Below, piece by piece: positions 37,320-49,430 of a stretch of DNA of 64,000 nucleotides. The notes below the pieces were generated by a model. It searched no databases, was not told where the DNA came from, and saw only the letters and a list, made by a program, of their open reading frames with translations. This stretch comes from Macrophomina tecta (Eukaryota > Ascomycota > Dothideomycetes > Botryosphaeriales > Botryosphaeriaceae), in assembly GCA_024180945.1 (NCBI GenBank), contig JAKSGN010000016.1, forward strand, positions 744,001 to 808,000. The letters run 5' to 3'. Every line of letters starts with the position of its first letter. The first letter of the stretch is position 1. A program made the position numbers and the translations under genes.

Positions 37320-38846
37320 CAGTGCGTAAATTTGGCATTATACCTGACGATATCTACAACTTCGATGAGATTGGCTATGCAATGGGTATTATTGGAACAA
37401 CACGCGTTGTTACAAGATTAGACCGACGCGGCAGACCTATAACAACACAATCAGGCGACCGCGAGTGGGTAACATCAATCGAAAGTGTTAATTCACGCGG
37501 CTGGTCGCTTCCTCTAATGTGTTGGAACAAGTGAGGTGACAGCTTATTCAGTGATGAAGAAAGTGGATTGGCATGAAGAGGGAGAGGGTTCGTGACCCGA
37601 CCGCCTCTTATACGAGTAATTGTAGCTAAGCGATGTGGTGTGATAATAAGGAGACTTTGAAACACGTGATTGATCCAACACAATGCTTATCTTTGCGGGC
37701 AAGGTTCACATCTCCACCTGGTACGAAAATAATGATATCCCACGCGATTGGGTAATCACCCTCAGCGGAAATGGCTGGACGACGAACGAAATTAGTTTAG
37801 AATGGATTCGGAATGTATTCGACCCAATTACAGCGCCTCGAACGGTTGGTACACACCGGCTATTAATCCTTGACGGCCATAGTAGCCATGCAACGCCTGA
37901 ATTCGACCAATTTTGCGCAGAACGGTCAATTATTACCCTCTGTATGCCTGCTCATTCATCACACCTTCTACAGCCTCTTGATGTGGGTTGTTTTTCGCCT
38001 CTAAAGGCCGCGTACCGCCGTCTCGTCGCCGAAAATGCAAGGCTTGGCATCAACCACGTCGACAAGCCTGAGTTCCTTTCAATATATAAACAAGCCCGTA
38101 TAGAGGGCCTATCTACGGATAATATCCGTAGCGGCTTTATCGCAACAGGGCTTGTACCACTGGACTCAGAACAAGTGCTGTCACGGCTTCAAATCACGCT
38201 CCGAACACCGTCACCAGTACCTGCACCCACCAACACTCAGTGGCAGTCTGAAACACCGCATACTATCGTGGATTTAGAGCGCCAGGCTGCGCTACTTAAG
38301 GACCTCCTTAAGCGGCGTACACAGAGCCCGCCAACGCCAACAGATCGTGCGGTAAATCAGCTTCTTAAAGGCTGCCAAATGGCAATGCATAGTGCTGTAC
38401 TTTTAGCGAGTGAAAACGCTCAATTACGGGCTGCAAATGAGAAACTGATGGAACATGAGCCCAATCGTTGGCTGATCAATGCCTTAATGCCTGATTTAGT
38501 TAAGCTTACCTCGGCTATAGTGTAAATATCTATAGCCAGCGCCACTCATTAGTAGAAGAACAACCAGAATTCATCATCAGTTTCGCGGACTGGTTCCCAT
38601 TTTGAGGCTCGCAGGACCATGCACCATCAGAAACAAAAGGCCAAAAGGCAAGGGAAGAGGTCCTATATAGCTAACGGTGGCACTCTCACGGTCGCAGAAG
38701 GAGCACAACTTATACGGAAGGAAAAAGAGTGGCAAAATCCAGTCGCTGTACCAGGCCAGGGTGAGGCAAAGCAACGCGCGCCACCGCGCTGTAGCGTATG
38801 CGATTCACTTGAGCATAGGGCAAATAGATGCCCAAGGCGTCAATAA
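37320..38846 (+). pseudogene. Fot-A transposase (DDE_1) remnant
   Basis: The first piece to 37519 reads KFGIIPDDIYNFDEIGYAMG (first catalytic Asp) and GDREWVTSIESVN; a solo LTR splits SLPLM from LIFAGK; the second, 37683-38525, has HISTWY, NGWTTNE, HRLLILDGHSSH (second Asp), HLLQPLDVGCFSPLK (third Asp), SGFIATGLVPLDSE and a leucine-rich tail. All three catalytic acids are kept. A separate frame, 38619-38846, supplies QKAKRQGKRSYIANGGTL and a CxxCxxxxHxxxxC knuckle (CSVCDSLEHRANRC), the normal C-terminus of this transposase group. About 100 bp between the two do not fit the protein. Roughly codons 26-165 are missing (lost at the CX boundary). Confidence 0.85.
37520..37680 (+). repeat. Small solo LTR (Z-like) in Fot-A transposase
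   Basis: 161 bp, TGTTGGAACAAGTGAGG...GTGATTGATCCAACA, flanked by taatg (37515-37519) and caatg (37681-37685), a TSD with one mismatch. Removal joins the two transposase frames as SLPLM/LIFAGK. Termini resemble the reverse complement of the CZ LTR. Confidence 0.82.
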
Positions 38847-38973
38847 TTCAGTATAGTATACATATTTAATATCTCCTAAGGATTTATTATGGTGATATCT
38901 GCCCTTAAATGTGCTGGTGGTGACGCGCGTGTCCGACTCGCTTGTGTGTCCGACTCGCTTGTGGATTACGTTA

Positions 38974-39194
38974 TACCCGCCACGCCGCCAACGTCCGTAA
39001 ATACCAGCCCAGCGTCGATGCTAGCCGTGCCGGTGCGAGCCGCGACTACGAACACGCTACTGCTACTGTCGCCGCTACCCGCGATCGAGTTCGTTCTCTC
39101 CGAAGCCAACGTTAACACCACAAAGCCGGGAGACGTACGCGCGCGCTTTTAGAGAGCGCTCGAAGGCTAGGAAGCGACCAAGAACATTAAGTAC
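38974..39194. other. GC-rich segment of unknown nature between Fot-A and Fot-C
   Basis: A 221-bp stretch with many CpG dinucleotides, unlike the RIP-affected repeats. In + frame 3 it translates as a hydrophilic Arg/Ala-rich, coiled-coil-like peptide with one stop; another + frame is open to 39152. It may be host sequence or the lost end of Fot-D. Function not recognised. Confidence 0.4.
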
Positions 39195-39715
39195 TAACGT
39201 GGTTCACCACCGAGCGGCCCACCTCCCCACCAACATCACACTTTAATCTCAAGTTACTCAACACAACACAAAAATTTCAATAAACTAGTCGCAATCCGAG
39301 ATTACTCGGTATCTATTACCTCCTCTATACAGCTTCGCCTATTATGTCTGTTACGACCCAAGAAAGAGGGACACAGTGGGGACGATGGGGGCGATGCAGA
39401 AAGGGCACCACCGGATTATCTAGCGCCGCCCCGAGCCCCGTTGGCCAAACCACGTGACCTCCAGTGCACGTTCCCGGCCAATGGCCAGCCTAATGGCCAA
39501 ACAACACCACACCTCCGGCCAACGAATGGCCAACCAGATTAATGTATATAACCCACATTCGTTACTAGTAGATAGGACCTTCGTGGTTAACTTATTAATT
39601 GATTCTTACCCTAATATTGCGTGCGACCCTCCCCTGCCTACTGCCACGGCCCCCCGAAAGCCTACGCTACCCGACGATACGCCCGACCTCCCCCAGAAAG
39701 AGTAACGGCGTAACA

Positions 39716-42700
39716 CTTTAACCACTACCCTATAGGCACCGGAGGTAATCACCTAGTAAAGAACACTAACTATAAACAATGAGAATTTCCCACCCTAGTA
39801 TAACCCCTAAGGGGAAGACGTGCCTATAACCGAGGAATAACCCCCGCCCTAACCTTAACCTTAAGACCCCACGCAGGCCCTATACGGGCTTATCTAGAAC
39901 CTTTAAGCCACTATACAGCGCCTCGAACTCGGCCAATGGGAGTAATCCAAATAAATAGCTCGCCTAACCTAAAACCCAACTCCCGCGACCACCCATCCGA
40001 CACAGACCCCGATAACTAACTAGAAAGTCACGCAAGGACCCGCCTTAAATCCTAAACCCGTGGATCTAGTCGCACCTCTAGCCTTTAAACTAAAAATCAA
40101 GGCCCCGGATGTATTTAATAGGGCTAGAGGGCAACTAAATGAATTCCTACGATAAATTTAAACGTACTTTTATATATATTGAACCTCCTTTTAAGATAAC
40201 ACCTAGAAGGTACTATTCGCTAGCTCCTACCTAAGGGGTAATACTACTAGATAGTTCGAACTATACTAAATTAACTAGGATGGTGCTAAGCCACATGAAG
40301 AAACTAAAGAAATTATTAATAGTTTTAAAAAATTTACCGAGGCACTGCGTGCCACATTTAATAATAAGAATTACTACTAAGATGCCGCCTATTAAATCCA
40401 CTGCCTAAAATAAACTGAATTAGCCACCGACTATACTACCCAGTTTTAACTATACGCCTTATGCCTTAAATAGGATAATGAGGTCTTACGTATACTCTAC
40501 TACGAGGGACTTAAGAATTATATTAAGAATAAATTCGCCCGTACTAAGCTATCTACTACGTACTAGAAAATAGTACGTATTATAATCTAGATTAATTTAC
40601 GCCTATATAATCACTTCCGGGAGACGGGAAGATTCCCTAGAAATACTATTAACACTGCCTAACCCTATAATAGTCTACTACTAGGGGACCCTATGGACCT
40701 AGATACTAACTAACAAAGAACCCCCCGGCTAGCGCCGGAAGAAGAATAACGCTAATATAAAAAGAGTCTTTACTTCTACTATAAAAAGTATAGATATATT
40801 AGCAGGAACTATCTAGATAAGTAGACTAGTAATTAGTAGACTAATAATAAAAGAACTACCTCGGCTACTAAAGAATAACCTAAAACTCCTAATTATAATA
40901 CTCTTTACTAGTCTACCTACAGCATCGAAGCCTACCTAACTTACTAAGAAGCTAAGAATATTAGCGGGTACTATCTAAAAAACTAAAAACGCCTACTAAA
41001 CTAGGGCTATAGTAGGCGAGCCCCCTGCCCTATAGAACTATAGTAGCATTAACCGGAAATACCATAGGATACCTACTAAAGAACGAAGGGGACTCTATAG
41101 AATATAAAAACTACTAGATTATTATAATAAAGATTAATAGACAATGAGCGCTTACCCTTATTAACTTAGTATTATAAGAAAACTACGTCTTAAACCGATT
41201 TATAGAAAAAGCTAACCTAAAACCCCGAGAAAAGAACTAACTCTATTAGCTAAGAATAGTTAATAGATTACCTAGCTTCTTTAGAGATAGAAAAGTAATT
41301 ATCAAAACCCCAAAACTAATCCTCGAATATAAAGACTATAGAGAATATATCTATCTAGATATTACTAAGATTTTTAAATATAATATTATTCTCGACATCT
41401 CTTAGCAAAAGAAATAGAAAGTATAATACAACTAGAATAATAGAGGAATTATCCTTAAGTCTAGAGAACGAAATTAAAAAGAACTAAAATAGAAACTACG
41501 CACTATAGCCGAATCTATTACCTACGTAAGCCTAATCTCGAAAGCTACGCTAGAAAGAATATAAAAAAAGAAGTAAGCGATTAAAATAATATAGTACCGC
41601 CCTACTACTATAAATAAAGAACGAACCTGATAGATTAGCGCTACTAGATAAGAAGAACCAGACTACCCGATATCTATAGAAGAAGATAACTCTACTAGAA
41701 TATACGAATAGTACTTTAATAGCGTTCCTAAGGAATACCACTAGTTTAAGAAGATTTTTAGAGAAAAGATTAAAGATACGCTACTAAAACACTAACTATA
41801 GAATTATAAGATTAACCTAAAACCAAATACCGAACCTCGATTTAGGCCATTATACCTAATATTAGAAAAAGAATTATAAGTGATAAGAGAATATCTAGAT
41901 CTATTACTAAAGAAAGAATATATCTGACCCTTCTAGTCTTTAGTAGAATTACCCATTCTCTTTATACTAAAACTAAGAGGTAAGTTATGCCTCTACGTAG
42001 ATTATAGATCTTTAAATAATATTACTATTAAGGACCGCTACCCCCTACCCCGTATTAACGAACTAAGGAATCGCCTCTTAGAAGTACGGTTCTTTACTAA
42101 ACTAGACCTACGGGACGGATATCACCTTATCTAAATTAAAGAAGAATATAAATAGAAAACTACGTTCCGAACCTAATACGGCCTATATAAATATTTAGTA
42201 ATACCCTTCAGACTTACTAACGCCCCTACTACGTTCTAAGCCCTCGTTAACCACGTCCTACGGGAATACCTAGATAGATTCTATATAGCTTACCTTAACG
42301 ACATCCTAATTTACTCGAAAACCCTAGAAGAATATAAGAAATACGTATCTAAGGTCCTCTAGAAACTACTTAAGTATAGCCTCTTAGTTAAACCAGAAAA
42401 ATACACTTTCTATACCTAGAAGATTAAATTCCTAGGCTTTATTATCGAACTAGGAAAAGTAGTTATAGACCTAAAAAAGATAGAAGATATTCTAAAATAG
42501 TCTGAACTAAGGAATGTTAAAGAAGTATAAGCCTTTCTAGAATTTACTAACTTTTACCGGCGGTTTATCGAACGATACTTCTATATAGCCGAACCGCTAA
42601 TCTAACTTACCTAAAAAGATACCTTATTTACCTAGAAAGAACTATAATAGAAAGTATTTAACTAACTTAAAAGGGCCTTCGTAGAAGCCCCTATATTAAT

Positions 42701-44830
42701 TATATTTAATTCTAATAAGCCCCTCTATCTTGAAACTAACGTATTCGACTACGCTATTAGCGCTACTCTTAGCTAGCTAGACGATAAGAAAAGATTATAC
42801 CTTATTATATACTACTTCCGCAAAATATTACCTGCAGAACTTAACTACGAGATATATAATAAGAAACTACTCGTGATTATTATAGTATTTAAGGAATAGC
42901 GATATTACCTTAAGAAAGCCAACTACGAAATTACGGTATATTTAGATTATAAGAATCTAGGATACTTTATAACTACTAAGATATTAAATAGGAGATAAGT
43001 ACGATAGATAAAATAACTCGCCCCCTTCTACTTTAAGATCTACTACCGTAAAGAAAATAAAAATAGTAAGACGGACGCACTTAGCCATAGAGCCGATTAC
43101 GTAGAAGAAAAGCCAGAATTATTACTAGTAGTACTTAGATAAAATAATAATAGTATATTAGGCCCTAACCGCCCCTAAATCATCGAAGAACTCGACGTAC
43201 TATAGAAAGAACGAATACTAGTATCTATTATAAGACTAGAAAGCCCTATTAATGATAACAAACCCCTAAGAGCTCTAATACCCGAATAGAAACCCAAAGA
43301 TAATGAGGAACTATAAGACGAAGAACTTACGCCTATACTAAAAGAAACTACGGAAGAAGTAGTAAATAAAGAAAAAGATAATACTACTACTTAGAAATAA
43401 ATTATCTAAAGAAAATATAATAATAACCTACTATTCTAGAAACTACTACAACGAATAGATATCCTTGAATATAACAACCCCGACCTAGTCTAAGATTATA
43501 GAGGTAATATACTATTCCGCGGAAAAATCTATGTACTAATACCTCTATGTAAATAACTAACTAAGAAATACTATAAATCCGTAGTTTACGGATACCCGGG
43601 AATAATAAGAACCTTAGAACAACTTATAAGATACTTCTATTTTTCCCGAATAAGAAAAATAGTAGAAAAAGTTATTAAGGAATATAACGAATATATAAGA
43701 AATAAAGTAGTATAATATATACTATATAAATAGCTATAGCTTATTATAATGCTAACTAAACCCTAGAAATCGATTATAATAGACTTTATTACCGACCTAC
43801 TAATTTTAGTAGACCCCGTGACTAAAACACGATATAATGCTATTCTAGTTATCATCGACCGTCTAATAAAATAGGTATACTTTATTCTATATAATAAGAA
43901 AATTAGAGCGGAGGGCTACGCCTACCTCTTCCTTAGATATATTTTTATCCACTATAGAATACCTAAGGAACTAATCACGAACTAAAACCTATAATTTAAA
44001 GCGAAGTTCTAGTAAACCTTAGTCTATAAACTAGAAACTAAATATAAGATATTAATAATAGCACACCTGTAAACCGATGAATAAATGGAATAAACTAACT
44101 AGATGCTAGAGTAGTACCTAAGATTCTATTTAAACTATAGATAAAATAACTAGGTCGAACTCCTATCGCTAGCCTAATACGCGTATAATAATATATTAAT
44201 AGAAGCTATATAAACCATGCCCTTCTACGCTAACTACGGTTTTAACCCTACCGCCTTTAGAGAACCCTAGATCTACGAAGTACTCGCCTAAAAAGCTATA
44301 CTTAGGGTAGATTAGCTGTGCGAATTATACTAAGAACTAGCTTAAGATATTAAATTTACCGTATACCGAATGGCTATATACTACGATAGACGGCGCTAGG
44401 CGTCGCCGCCCTTAAAGAAGGAAGATAAAGTCTAGCTCCTTAGAAAAAATATTAAAACTATATAATTGAACGATAAATTAGACTATAAGAAAATCGGACC
44501 CTACTAGATTAAAAAAAAACTTTTACCTATTTTCTTTAAACTTAAATTACTAGAATAAGTAGATATATATCTAGTTTTCTATATCTTTTTACTCGAACCC
44601 GTATATAGTAACGCCGAATCTAATCTAGAAATTGAAATACACCCCAATAACGCCGATAGAGAATAGCTAGTAAAAAAAATCCTTAATAAAGACTAGATTA
44701 ACGATTAATTTAAGTATCTAATTAAATAGAAAAAAAGGGACCCCGCCGGAGACCCTTAAGAATTCTTATAAGAACTAGTCTCTTACCTTAACTACGAAGG
44801 ACTTATCTAGAAATACTACTAATAAAATCC
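39716..44830 (+). pseudogene. G3 gag-pol with chromodomain, RIP-degenerated
   Basis: In + orientation: Gag about 40050-40800 with a knuckle region near 40770, protease about 41110-41450, reverse transcriptase LYVDYRSLNNITIKDRY near 41995, KNVKEVQAFLGF-like and FYRRFIERY near 42510-42570, RNase H about 42720-43100, an integrase zinc region (YPGIIRTLEQL) near 43590, the integrase core about 43760-44250, and a chromodomain-like ILNKD.IN..FKYLIK near 44680-44730. The chromodomain after integrase places G3 in the chromoviruses, which target heterochromatin. TAG/TAA stops are scattered throughout. Confidence 0.82.
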
Positions 44831-44874
44831 TAACTATCTAAACCTAGAGTATCCTCCCATAACGTAAACCCGGG

Positions 44875-45590
44875 AGGAGGAGTTAGGAATACCTAAAACT
44901 AATTTATAGAAGCCTCTAAGAAGAACCCGGGCCCCTCGGACTTAATAAGTGAAGCTAACTTAGGTATATTATAAGGAGAATGATTCTCCCGAACTATAAG
45001 CTTCTACTCGGCCTACTTCTTCTCTTCGAGATGACGTATCTTATGAGAAAACAAATCCGCATCCCGTTAATTAATAGACTAAAGAAGTAAGCGTAAATGA
45101 TATTTCTTTTACTAATGTATCCGTAAGCGCCGAGCTACCCGAGTCGCGTTCTACGCTGTAGCTATAGCCGCCTAAGTAGTTATATCTATAGTAGTAGCGG
45201 CCGTATTAGCCTTAGCTTTATCCCGAATAATCTCGGCCTCTACCTTCTAAAGCTAACATTCTAGACCTTCCTAAGCTCGATTAAGACGATGAACTAGACT
45301 AAGTTAGCCAAGCCCCAACTTAGGAACTATAGAAATAAACACTTAAATTCTAAAGAATTAGCCATCGCCTCGTACGAGGATAACCCCCCGCCAGTATAAC
45401 TAGAACACGCGGAATAAAAAAAAGCCTTATAATAAACTATCCAAAGATGAGTATAGCGATTATAGAAAAAAGCTGCGGACACCCCTTAAGCGAAAGCAAC
45501 GATATGCTAAACTAATACATAACGACACTAGGTGTGAGTAGAAACTATAATTAGCTAATAACGACATAAGAATAGTAGCGAGTACCTACC
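44875..45590 (-). pseudogene. Antisense accessory reading frame of G3
   Basis: Between the chromodomain and the 3' LTR (about 800 bp), the minus strand carries a coding-like frame in which most stops are TAG/TAA at plausible Gln positions. Readable pieces are KVEAEIIRDKAKANTAATT (about 45230), NATRVARRLRI, DADLFSHKIRHLEEKK (about 45050), HSPYNIPKLASLIKSEGPGF and FLEASIN (about 44900). The composition predicts long amphipathic helices. A further Cys-bearing segment (YSACSSYTGG, SYEAMANSLEFK) lies upstream, about 45360-45430, in another frame, so at least one frameshift is implied. Role unknown. Position and orientation match the G1 and G2 antisense genes. Confidence 0.55.
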
Positions 45591-46008
45591 TTAAATATAG
45601 AGCTTTCGGACCGAAAGCAGCCTAGAGAGGAAATAGTATTACGACCTAAGAAAGAGGAATATAGTAGAAATAATAGGGGTAATATAGAAAGGGCACTACC
45701 AGATTATCTAGCGCTACCCCGAGCCCTATTAGCTAAGCTACGTAACCTCTAGTATATGTTCCCGGCTAATGGCCAGCCTAATAGCTAAACAATACTATAC
45801 CTCCGGCCAACGAATAGCTAACTAGATTAATATATATAACCTATATTCGTTACTAGTAGATAGGACCTTCGTAGTTAACTTATTAATTAATTCTTACTCT
45901 AATATTACGTGCGATCCTCCCCTGCCTACTACTACGGCCCCCCGAAAGCCTACGCTACCCGACGATACGCCCGATCTCCCCTAGAAAGAGTAATGGCATA
46001 ATAATATC

Positions 46009-47611
46009 CTAGCTTACCGTAGTTTCTATAGCGCCGTTAAGCTCTCTACCTACCCTCTATATATATCTTCTTCGAGGGCTATTTACTATCCTTAACACCC
46101 TTAGCGCCCTTAGAATTACCTAGCTAACCGCTATCCCCTATTACTAACGAGCCCTAATTCTATACGTACTTTCTTTTATACTATTTCTTTTTATTTACAG
46201 CCTCTGTGGCCCTTTAAAGAGTAGAGAGTTTATTATATACTAATATAGTAGAGTATACTATAAATAACACACCTTTTACGAGTGATTAAAGCGATTTATA
46301 TACCTCTATAGATAAGAAGCTATAATACTACCTTATCTATTAATAAAGTAGCATTAATTAGGCCTCTAATTCGCGTATATTACTAGGCATTTTAGATTTC
46401 TATACGGTAGCCTCTAGTGCAGCCGGTATAGGCATACGAAGCCTAATATTAACCTTTAATAATACTACCTACAGGTTAAATAGCACTAAGCTAGCTTCTT
46501 AGAAGCTTATATAGATATTCTCCTCGATAAATACCTTATAATAAGCTACCTTATACGCCTATATAAAGGCTAGTTTATCGATTTTCATGGCTATTAAGCG
46601 CGCTAAGCCCGAGATCTAAGAGCAGTATGCTCACTTTAACGGTAAGAAAATACCCACATTAAGCAGCTATAGGAGATATAATAAATACGATAGTATATAG
46701 ATAGTAATAATCTTCTCCTTCTTATATAGATTCTAGAACTTAACTAAGTTATAGCTCTCGTAGCCATCGATTATAAGTAGCCGGTGTATTTCTACAGTAC
46801 ATGACTTTATATACGCATTAAAGTACTCTAACTACTTTACTCTAAGCTTATTTATTATCCAGCTATTAACGCTAATAGTAATAACTTAGTCCTCTATATT
46901 AGAGGTATTCTTCTACTAAGTTTTAATATATTTTTTGCTAGTAAAGATTGTAAAGGGTAAAACTACCCACCCTTACGCATTAATCGCATTAATAACTATA
47001 GTCTACTCGCGATTACCTAGCTAGATCGCTTTTTATTTCCCGTATCTCTTAGAGCCTATAATAACTAGCTAGGAGCCTATTATACCCATTATAAACCTAG
47101 TCTTATTAAAGTTATATATATTCTTATCTAGAATACTATACTTCTCCTTTATAGAGTGAACGAGGTCGAGCCATCGCTTAATAACTATTAGGTCCTCGTT
47201 TAAGGCTAGCTAGTAATCGTACGCTCGAGTCTAGTAGGTTTTAAATTTATCTTTATATTTAATAAACCTATCCGGCTAGTTCTTATCTATAGTACCCCCG
47301 TCGCGCTCTACTAGCAATTTATTAGCTATATCACGTAGTATATCTTTTAAGGGCGGAAATCCTCTTAAATCCAGGTCTAGTATACGTTCGACTATCGCGA
47401 CCTCTTTAAGTTTAGTAAGATTTTTGCAGTTAGGCTTAACTTCTGCGCGTGGGAGTCGTCCGTTGCGTCGCGCTCGTACGGTCGATCGGGGTGCGAGATG
47501 CTCGCGACACGCAGCTCGTACGCTAGTAGACGCGTGGGTATCGATAGCATGTAGGGCAAGGTTGATATACTGAGATTTTTGAGATAATTTAGTATTGTTG
47601 TGGTGATACAT
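46009..47611 (-). pseudogene. Fot-C transposase, RIP-degenerated
   Basis: ATG at 47611 (minus). The open part to 47276 is 111 residues: ALHAIDTHASTSVRAACREH (psq-type helix-turn-helix), RSTVRARRNGRLPRA, and VAIVERILDLDLRGFPP (CENP-B-type helix-turn-helix), then a TAG where Trp is expected (DKN-stop-PDRF). Beyond that, the DDE part (46.3-47.2 kb) is readable only through stops. The catalytic order is preserved but the gene is dead. Confidence 0.85.
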
Positions 47612-47694
47612 CGCGTTGAGTTGTTGTCTGACGCGTGTTTTGGTGGGAGGTGGGCCGCTCGGTGGTGCGGGCCGCTCGGTGGTGAACCACGTTA

Positions 47695-49430
47695 ACTCCA
47701 CAACGCCTTATAAAATCGACAATCTATAATATACATCCTATTCTATAGTGTTTTCCGCATCTTTTTGACACGTGCGAGAATTATGTCCAGACTCGCCGCA
47801 TTGCCCACATCGCCGTCGCTTCGTCGCAGGCCCATCTGATTGCGCACCACCTTCGCGCGTTTCCGTCGAAATCTGCTGGTTAACAGCACTTTTATCGACC
47901 AAATCCTGCCCAGCTTGAATCGTTAGGGTTCCGCGCTTCTGAATACGCTTCTTTTGGCGTTTTTTGCGTTGCGGCCTCATTTGCCTTTTGAAGGTTTGCG
48001 ACCTCGGCCCGTAAAAGCGCGTTCTCGTGCGCCGTCATTGAAGCCCCCTTTATAAGGGTAGTAAACGCATCATTAACCGGCGTTGGTGAGCTACCCTGAT
48101 GTCTTGCAATCCTGCCCCGAATAAGCTCGGTTTGAGACGCTAATTCGGCTGGGTTGTGTGGTGTTTGGGAGTCCCAAGTTGCGACCTCCGGAAGGGTGGG
48201 CGTTGGTGTCCGAATTTTGACATCGAGCTTCGAAAGCACCGCTTCTGGATCGAGTGGAACTAATCCAGCGCCTCGGAATGCAGATACGATATGCTCCTTC
48301 GTAAAAGCGGCTTCAAATGTCGCTTTAAATGCTGGCAAAAACTCGAGTTTCGTGATATGGTTGATATGCGACCGTATCAAGTCTTCGATCTGCTTTCCGT
48401 ACGCCTTCTTGAGCAGCGCAAAACAGCCGACATCGAGTGGCTGGAGGAGGTGGGACGAATGCGCAGGCATGCAGAGCGCGATAATCTTGTGTTCCTGGCA
48501 AAACGCGTCGAATTCGGCCGAATTGTGGCTCTCATGGCCGTCATGAATGAGGCGGTGTGCTCCAGTTACGCGGTCCTTTGTGTGCTTTTCGAAGTGCTCG
48601 AGCCACTGCAGACCAAGCTCATTCGTCGTCCAACCGTTATCGCTTAATGCGACGGCCCAATTGCGTGGCACGTCGTCGCTGTACCAAGCGGAGAGGTGGT
48701 ACTGGCCTTTAAAGATCACGAATGGCGGGATAGACCAGCCCTGCGCGTTGACTCCCTGGATCACCGTAACCCACTCGCGATTGCCTGGCTGAACTGATTT
48801 TGGTCGATCGCGTCGTTCAGAGGCGGTGACAACCATTCCAGCTGCAATCATGCCCATGAGGAAGCCGGCTTCATCGAAGTTGTAGATATCTCCATCCACG
48901 GTCCCATACTTCGTGATATTGTTTCGCACAAGCGTGAACCATCGCGTAATAAGCTCGGCATCTTCGCATTTAGCTCTCTGGTAGTCATACTTGCGATTCA
49001 GACGTGTTTTCAGCTCGGGAGTCCGCTTCACGAAGTTGGAGGGCTAGTTCTTGCTAACGGTACCTCCGGCGCGGCCGGCGAGTAGCTTATTCGCCATATC
49101 TTCAACAGCGCGTAGTCGGGGCGGATATCCTCGCGAATCCATGTCGAGGGTACGTTGAATAATAACTGATTCTTCGAAGGGCGTGAGTTTTCGAGAATTA
49201 GGCGTGCAATCGCGTCGTGAAGGGATCCCGTCGCGTCGACGCTTAAGGGTTGATCGGTCGATGTTATACGTGCTCGCAGCGAGTCGATTGCTTGTAATTT
49301 GGTCTTGATCGATAGCTTGTTTCGCTAAGAGCACTAGAGCTTCATAAGGCGTAGACTGCACGTGGTTTGGTTGATGCATTGTTGATTAACGCGAGGATGT
49401 CGCGTTTTGTTGATGGGGTGGCTCACTATA
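47695..49430 (-). mobile_element. Fot-D transposon, ends unresolved
   Basis: A Fot-type element whose 3' side is cut by Fot-C at a TA. The transposase occupies nearly all of it. On the 5' side, AGTGAGCCACCCC near 49415-49427 resembles a Fot inverted repeat start but has no confirmed TA or partner copy, so the right boundary is approximate. Normal GC content; largely spared by RIP. Confidence 0.6.
47738..49379 (-). pseudogene. Fot-D transposase (DDE_1), two lesions
   Basis: ATG at 49379: MHQPNHVQSTPYEAL, psq helix-turn-helix to about residue 60, CENP-B helix-turn-helix (VIIQRTLDMDSRGYPP), then TAG at 49044-49046 in place of a Trp (SKN-stop-PSNF). The frame goes on with FDEAGF (Asp 1), GNREWVTVIQGVN, DGHESH (Asp 2; the preceding HRLI lacks one residue of the usual HRLLI), HSSHLLQPLDVGCF (Asp 3) and SAFRGAGLVPLDPEAVLSKL. 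At an A6 run near 47967 the frame shifts and the tail (RQKKRIQKRGTLTIQAGQDL and a CGQCGESGHNSRTC knuckle) is in the next frame. One stop and one single-base shift are all that break it, so it is the youngest transposase besides Fot-F. Confidence 0.88.

Larger units (their letters stand above)
37320..38971 (+). mobile_element. Fot-A 3' part
   Basis: Begins mid-transposase directly at the Fot-B TSD and ends with the inverted repeat ...GTGGATTACGT at 38971, followed by TA (38972-38973). The last 47 bp mirror the left end at 3242, so both are taken as ends of one element. This part has normal GC and long open frames, in contrast to Fot-B next to it. Confidence 0.85.
39349..46003 (+). mobile_element. 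Gypsy-type chromovirus G3 inserted in Fot-C
   Basis: LTRs of 367 bp each (39349-39715, 45637-46003), TGTTACGACCC...GGCGTAACA. TSD atgtc (39344-39348) and atatc (46004-46008), one G-to-A difference. A purine tract (agagaggaaatag) precedes the right LTR, so it is a + element. The 5' LTR is much less mutated (GC-rich) than the 3' LTR. Confidence 0.92.
39197..47692 (-). mobile_element. Fot-C transposon carrying gypsy G3
   Basis: Inverted repeats ACGTGGTTCACCACCGAG at 39197 and its complement ending at 47692, with TA on both sides (39195-39196, 47693-47694). Without the nested G3 the element is 1836 bp, a normal Fot length. The right repeat has two sub-repeats (accaccgagcggccc type); the left has one in that form. 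Confidence 0.92.

Noticed and set aside
3240..38973. Whole nested block as a giant cargo element of the Starship type.
   Set aside because: No tyrosine recombinase (DUF3435) captain gene or host-gene cargo was seen. Each layer is explained by a known element type with its own TSD.
48154..48792. Three plus-strand frames across 48.1-48.8 kb.
   Set aside because: They are antisense shadows of the Fot-D transposase core, whose DDE motifs on the minus strand are unmistakable.
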